This document shows positions 5,412-6,128 of a stretch of 6,128 nt of DNA, piece after piece. The notes under the pieces are model-generated. The model was given only the letters and a program-made list of their open reading frames with translations, was not told the origin of the DNA and made no database searches. A program made the position numbers and the translations under genes. Each line of letters starts with the position of its first letter. The first letter of the stretch is position 1. This DNA comes from a bacterium (GTDB lineage: Bacteria; Ratteibacteria; UBA8468; B48-G9; JAFGKM01), in the NCBI GenBank assembly GCA_021157805.1, contig JAGGVW010000014.1, forward strand, positions 1 through 6,128, given 5' to 3'.

Positions 5412-6128
5412 TTCTACTATCCAAGTTATTGATACTTCTTAACTTATAGGAAACTTCATTCTGTTTTTCTTCTGGGCTTTTCTCCTTAGGTGTCCAAAAA
5501 GTGTCCATCTTTGATTCAAAAACTTCCATTACTTCTCTCTTATAATCTTTTGATAAATGAGCATATCTCAAAGTCATTTTAAAAGTTTTATGCCCTAATA
5601 ACTCCTGAATTGTTTTTAAATTTACTCCCATCATAGCGAGATAAGAAGCAAAAGTATGTCTTAAATCATGGAACCTGAAATCTTTTATACCCAACTTTTT
5701 TACTATATAATGAAATCTATGTGAAACCCAATATTTCTTTATACCTTTAAAAACAAAAGGAGAAACTCTTCCTTTTAATTGACTTGTAAATTTCAAATCC
5801 CACAAAGTATTATAAACTATATCTGTCATTGGAATTTCTCTACTTTCTCCACTTTTACTTTCTCTAATATAAATCAATTTGGTAGAAAAATCAATATCCT
5901 CCCATCTTAAATTTAAAATTTCGCTTAATCTCATTCCTGTATTCAACGCTATTATCACAATAATTCTTAATGAACCAGAAAGATTGTTTAAAAGTTTCTT
6001 GATTTCGTCTTCTTTTAAGTATCTAATTCTTTCGTTATTCTCTTTAAACAATTTTACTTCCCTTACTGGATTTTCTTTTACTTTTTTCCATTCTATTGCT
6101 TTATTAAACATTGTCTTCAAACAAGCAA
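5350..6128 (-). CDS. Phage-type tyrosine recombinase/integrase, N-terminus beyond the right edge
   Basis: The frame is open to the window edge. The first possible start in view, a TTG at 6120, sits inside the core-binding domain, in context AC-LKTMFNKAIEW. The gene is therefore partial and lacks most of its N-terminal DNA-binding domain. Counting from that Leu, the catalytic set is complete: R64 in TGMRLSEIL, K89 in SKSG, H151-x-x-R154 in FHDLRHTFASYL, H177 in LLGHKTF and nucleophile Y186 in LRYAHL. NPVREVKLFKE (17-27) is the usual linker between domains. The enzyme would cut and rejoin DNA to insert or excise a mobile element. After the Tyr there is a roughly 50-residue tail, and the last 20 residues, including GGGMEDATDLKSVG, are encoded by the tRNA-Leu gene in the same strand. 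This tail is simply tRNA sequence translated and may be dispensable. The protein looks intact within the window. Confidence 0.93.
   Translation of the reverse strand, partial: ACLKTMFNKAIEWKKVKENPVREVKLFKENNERIRYLKEDEIKKLLNNLSGSLRIIVIIALNTGMRLSEILNLRWEDIDFSTKLIYIRESKSGESREIPMTDIVYNTLWDLKFTSQLKGRVSPFVFKGIKKYWVSHRFHYIVKKLGIKDFRFHDLRHTFASYLAMMGVNLKTIQELLGHKTFKMTLRYAHLSKDYKREVMEVFESKMDTFWTPKEKSPEEKQNEVSYKLRSINNLDSRSRGGGMEDATDLKSVGSLLP

Noticed and set aside
6118..6120. TTG as a true start of the integrase
   Set aside because: The frame stays open beyond it, and the residues around it belong to the core-binding domain, so the real start lies past the window.

Overview
The window is strongly AT-rich bacterial DNA. 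It contains a type IV pilus-type (PilX/GspK-like) N-terminus, a Sec-secreted beta-propeller protein, a MazG-type NTP pyrophosphohydrolase and a bacterial class II tRNA-Leu with no encoded CCA. This fits an uncultivated, low-GC, Gram-negative-type bacterium. A lineage such as Omnitrophota or a relative is a guess from overall flavour and is not shown by the sequence.

Layout. (1) 1-159, minus: start of a PilX-like pilus-assembly protein that runs off the left edge, with an extended -10 promoter close upstream. (2) 160-547: mostly non-coding. It holds a broken minus-strand gene remnant (345-484) with an HHHSD...WRRT block that appears to have lost one base, and a perfect 21-bp palindrome (517-537). 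(3) 548-940, minus: short single-domain MazG protein, whose promoter lies almost on top of its start codon. It is divergent from (4) 1104-3690, plus: a two-gene operon of an AMP-forming acyl-CoA ligase and a secreted PD40/TolB-like propeller protein overlapping by 14 bases. (5) 3830-5233, plus: a stand-alone AAA ATPase with a C-terminal DUF4143/PD-(D/E)xK-like region, with a strong promoter whose predicted start site coincides with the ATG and a hairpin terminator downstream. (6) 5327-6128, minus: tRNA-Leu(UAA) overlapped by the 3' end of a tyrosine recombinase gene whose N-terminus lies beyond the right edge. This marks the probable border of an integrated element that extends to the right.

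The genes do not form one obvious pathway. The acyl-CoA ligase and the propeller protein are translationally coupled and probably co-expressed. The ATPase has its own promoter and terminator. The integrase/tRNA pair is a mobile-element junction. I see no CRISPR array, toxin-antitoxin pair, defence cluster or biosynthetic cluster. The observations most worth following are the integrase that reads into the 5' part of the tRNA, the frameshifted gene remnant, the GGAGGAC palindrome, and the recurring pattern of promoters placed so close to the ATG that the mRNAs should be leaderless or nearly so.
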